Assembly: GCF_000499845.2 (NCBI RefSeq)
Contig: NC_023753.2
Location: 26,690,202-26,754,201, forward strand
Direction of reading: 5' to 3'
From: Phaseolus vulgaris
Lineage: Eukaryota > Streptophyta > Magnoliopsida > Fabales > Fabaceae
DNA length: 64,000 bases
Made by a program: the position numbers and the translations under genes. The notes beneath the pieces are model-generated. The model was not told where the DNA came from, searched no databases, and was given only the letters and a program-made list of their open reading frames with translations. Below, piece after piece: positions 61,037-64,000 of this stretch (its first letter is position 1; the number at the start of each line of letters is the position of its first letter).

Positions 61037-62615
61037 AAAATAATATGTAGGGATTTATTCGAAACAAAGATATTTTTAGGGTTTTTTAATTCTTAATATT
61101 TTTTAACTAACTTTTAAAAAAATTATAATTTTTAAAGATTGAAAAGGTCATTTAAAATAATTTTTCATTAAATCTAAATAATGTTCGTAAAACATTTTTT
61201 TGCTCATTTTTAACTTAATTTCCTGAAAATTAAAATTAGTGAGAGTAGATAAATAAATTGTTAAACTTTTAAAAGAATTATACGATTTTTAATAATAGTT
61301 CTAAAGGGTGCTGCGTGCATTTTTGACCTATGTGCTAACTTGAATGTTTTTTTATGCTAGGATGTTTGAACGATTCATTATTTCTTGAGTTGAATTGGAG
61401 CTTTATGGAGTATTATCTTACATTTGGGAATGAAGATGTGTCCAGAATGGTACAGTTTCAATAGAAAAGAGAAAGATTTATGGGACGTCTAGTATAAGTA
61501 TTTCTTTCTCTCATTGGATGATACAAGAGTTGAGCTTCTTGTTTAATTTCGTATTCAATATATACTACATTTCTGGACAACACATTCTTTTTTGCAAGTC
61601 TTCATTTTATTTTCCTACAAATAAAATTAAATTTCTTAATGAGTGTTCATGCATATGCCCTTCAAATTGACATGGTTTCTCTTGGCTTGTGAAGAAGCAA
61701 ATTGGCAAGCAGCATGTCTTTGGCGCAGTGTTGAGAATATTTCTAATCACGTCAATCACATACAAGATCCATTTTTAAATATCTTCGACCAATCACTTAT
61801 TTACTCCTATCACATTTCTCTCAACTTCCTAGCTGACGAGTTTATGCATAATTTTCCTGTTATATATTGCCATAAAGTATGAAAACAACATAATTAGCCA
61901 CTGCATTAATCCATCGGATTTTAACTATTAACTCTAACTTCTCTTTTTAATAAGGATAAAATTGGTTATTTATTCTTGATATTTTTGCTTTTCAAAATAA
62001 ATTTCTCTAAAATGTATAAATTTTAGTAAATAGTTAGAGAAAAGTATTGATAAGCTTTGAGCAGCAGTGAATGCTTACTAAATGCTTTGTAATCTGATTG
62101 ATATGATATACCTATGCTTAAGTAATTTGTCTTGCTCAAAAGATAAAAAAACAAGTACCTTCGTTCTATTTTATTTAGATTAGAAAATTAAAAGTGAAAG
62201 AATAAAAAGAAAAAGAAAAGTAAAAAGTGAAATTGTATATTATGTTGTAAATAAATACTTAAGGTATAGTCGCGCAAACTTTTTCGTTATTAGTGAAAAA
62301 TGAACGTTTGAGTTCTTTTTTCGTGTTTTAGTTTTTCTAAGAGTTTTGATCTTTTGTTGTGTGCTTTCTCTTTTTCTTTATTTTTTCTTTGTCCTGATCT
62401 TTCTTTGCTTTTCTAACCTGGAATAAGTGTAACTGTTGTCAGAAGAAAAAAATATTGTCTACTTTGCCAGGGTTGAAAAATCAGCGCAGCCATCAAAGAA
62501 CCTTAAGGCCGTTTGTTTTTGGTGAAAAAAAAGGTAGATATTTACGTGCATAAGTGAAACACGAAAAACATGACAATAAATAATAAAAAACATGAAAAAC
62601 GACACAGTTACACGT

Positions 62616-62721
62616 GTTAAACTTTCTTTACGTGTTTTAGGTAAGAATCACGAAGAAACATATATATATTTATATGTTAAACTTTCTTCAAGTGTTTTAG
62701 GTAAGGATCACGAAGAAACTT
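62616..62721. repeat. Two-copy tandem repeat, 60-bp period
   Basis: gttaaactttctt.a.gtgttttaggtaa.gatcacgaagaaac begins at 62616 and again at 62676 with a few differences. Confidence 0.85.
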
Positions 62722-63760
62722 TTATTTATATATATATATATATTAATAATTTACTTGTTTTTATTTTAAACTTAAATTATTATTAAATTTATTTAAAATA
62801 GGATAACAATTTAAATATAATGAATATAACTAAAATTATAAAAAAGTAATTATTATAAAATAACATAATTAATCATATTATATATAGTAAATTATAACTA
62901 TAAATAATAATAAATAAATATATTTTTAATAATAATTTTTTTATATAATAATTATATTAATTATAAAAAAATAAAAATAAAAATAATAATGTTATTTAAT
63001 ATAAATTTTTATTTATTAAATATTTATAATTATAAATATTTAAATAATTTTTATCAAATTTTATATGATTTTTATTTTTTTAGAATTTAAAGTTTAGGGT
63101 TAATACATTATAAAAATAATATTTCAATCAATAAAATAAGTGAATTAATTTTTTTTTAAAATAAATATAAAAATAATTTTGTAAATTAATATTTGTATTA
63201 ATTAATTAAAATATAATTTCAATAGTACTCATAACATTATTTACAATTTTTAAATTTTTATTTTATTTATTTTAATTTAAATAATCTCACTTTCTTTCTA
63301 TTTTTTCTTAAAATTATCTTAAATTTACTCCCTCAAATTCATCCTATTCCAAACAAAACACGAAACACTTTCACTTCTCATAAGCATTACAGATTTTCTG
63401 AGATTTTATTCATATCTTATTATATTATTTTTAATTTTTTTCAAATTTTTTACTTTAATGCAAAAAGCTTTACAAGCTTTATATTTTCATATTTTTAATT
63501 TGCAGTCTTATATTTTTAAAAATGATTTAATTATTATATTAAAATAAAATAAGAAATAATTTTAAAATTATCATATCACTTCAACATGTTTAATTTTAAA
63601 ATTGAAGAATAGAAGTTTTTCTTAGAAGATTCAGTCTGAAATCTATTTTACCCGCTGCAGTGGAGATCCTCTGCATCTCCAAACTGGAGTCTTAGCTACA
63701 TACAGTTCCTCATCAAAATCAAACCGCTTAAACCCTAAAACATTACTTCACACAACAAAA

Positions 63761-63837
63761 ATGTATTCCTGCATTCCTCAGCACCTTTTTCTGCACTTTC
63801 ACTTCGCATCTTCCCCAAACACGAAGGTCACTCTTCA

Positions 63838-63874
<37 letters not shown>

Positions 63875-64000
63875 CGTTCTTCTGATCATCGATGCCTGTT
63901 CGGTCGTTTCTCTTCAATGTATATATTTCCTAGACTCGCTGAGAAAACACATTTTTCAATTAACCTCTTCTGCAGGCGTTTAACTCCTCCATGCGCCATA
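63761..64000 (+). CDS. Start of an unidentified gene, leaves the window
   Basis: Exon 1 is 63761-63826 (ATG to AAG, 22 codons, MYSCIPQHLFLHFHFASSPN...), donor GGTCAC. Acceptor ctctgcag precedes 63976, and the frame continues AFNSSMRH to the window edge. The leader (aaaccctaaaa, CT-rich) looks plant-like. The N-terminus is rich in hydrophobic and hydroxylated residues with few acids, possibly an organelle-targeting peptide, but too little is visible to name a family. Confidence 0.5.
63838..63872. repeat. (CT)n microsatellite in intron 1 of the last gene
   Basis: CT dinucleotide run with one interruption, inside the predicted first intron. Confidence 0.9.

Larger units (their letters stand above)
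60701..63640. other. AT-rich intergenic spacer
   Basis: No gene is supported. It holds a TA/GT microsatellite, a two-copy 60-bp repeat and a very AT-rich stretch (62740-63280) of stacked aat/taa motifs. Confidence 0.6.

Overview
The window is plant nuclear DNA. It shows AT-rich intergenic sequence, GT-AG introns, CT-rich leaders and dense LTR and Helitron remains. A legume of the Phaseoleae type (Vigna or Phaseolus-like) fits the gene sequences and repeat families best, but this is inference and not something a single site proves. Two complete host genes and the start of a third are visible. Nearly all of the remaining DNA is transposon-derived or featureless AT-rich spacer.

Left part (1-8466): an actin-depolymerizing factor gene on the minus strand (1680-3238) has the classic plant layout, with a first coding exon of only ATG. 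AT-rich spacer follows. A recent, almost complete Ty1/copia retrotransposon (8467-13659, target duplication ATACT) comes next. Its gag and pol frames are separated by a one-base shift.

Middle-left (13665-23899): AT-rich spacer with small hairpin repeats, a 90-bp tandem array, and a decayed Ty3/gypsy pol relic (about 18530-20560). A 979-bp insertion interrupts that relic, and removing it plus one target copy restores the reverse-transcriptase reading. A 1036-bp solo LTR (21768-22803, duplication CTTAG) and a degraded minus-strand reading frame follow.

Centre (23900-43611): the outstanding object is a probable Helitron of about 19.7 kb. Its 5' end begins A|TC. Its 3' end is a short hairpin followed by CTAG|T. 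It carries a broken Rep/helicase (RepHel) gene with recognisable HUH, double-tyrosine and PIF1 helicase motifs. Two related, decayed B3-domain (REM-like) genes lie one on each side of RepHel in the same orientation. Inside the element there are also a near-perfect 2461-bp tandem duplication, solo LTRs, and a 379-bp TRIM with intact termini, primer-binding site and target duplication.

Right part (43612-64000): the end of a CACTA transposon abuts the Helitron end. A 1221-bp solo LTR, a Ty3 integrase C-terminal relic and a copia 5' LTR plus gag fragment follow. The second host gene (51461-60309, plus strand, 19 coding exons, 892 aa by my splice model) encodes a nuclear PHD-finger/GNAT acetyltransferase-like protein with two TDBD-type domains. 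A third gene starts at 63761 and leaves the window after its second exon begins.

The ADF gene acts in actin turnover and the PHD/GNAT gene probably in chromatin regulation; they have no visible functional link. No tRNA, rRNA or CRISPR was recognised.
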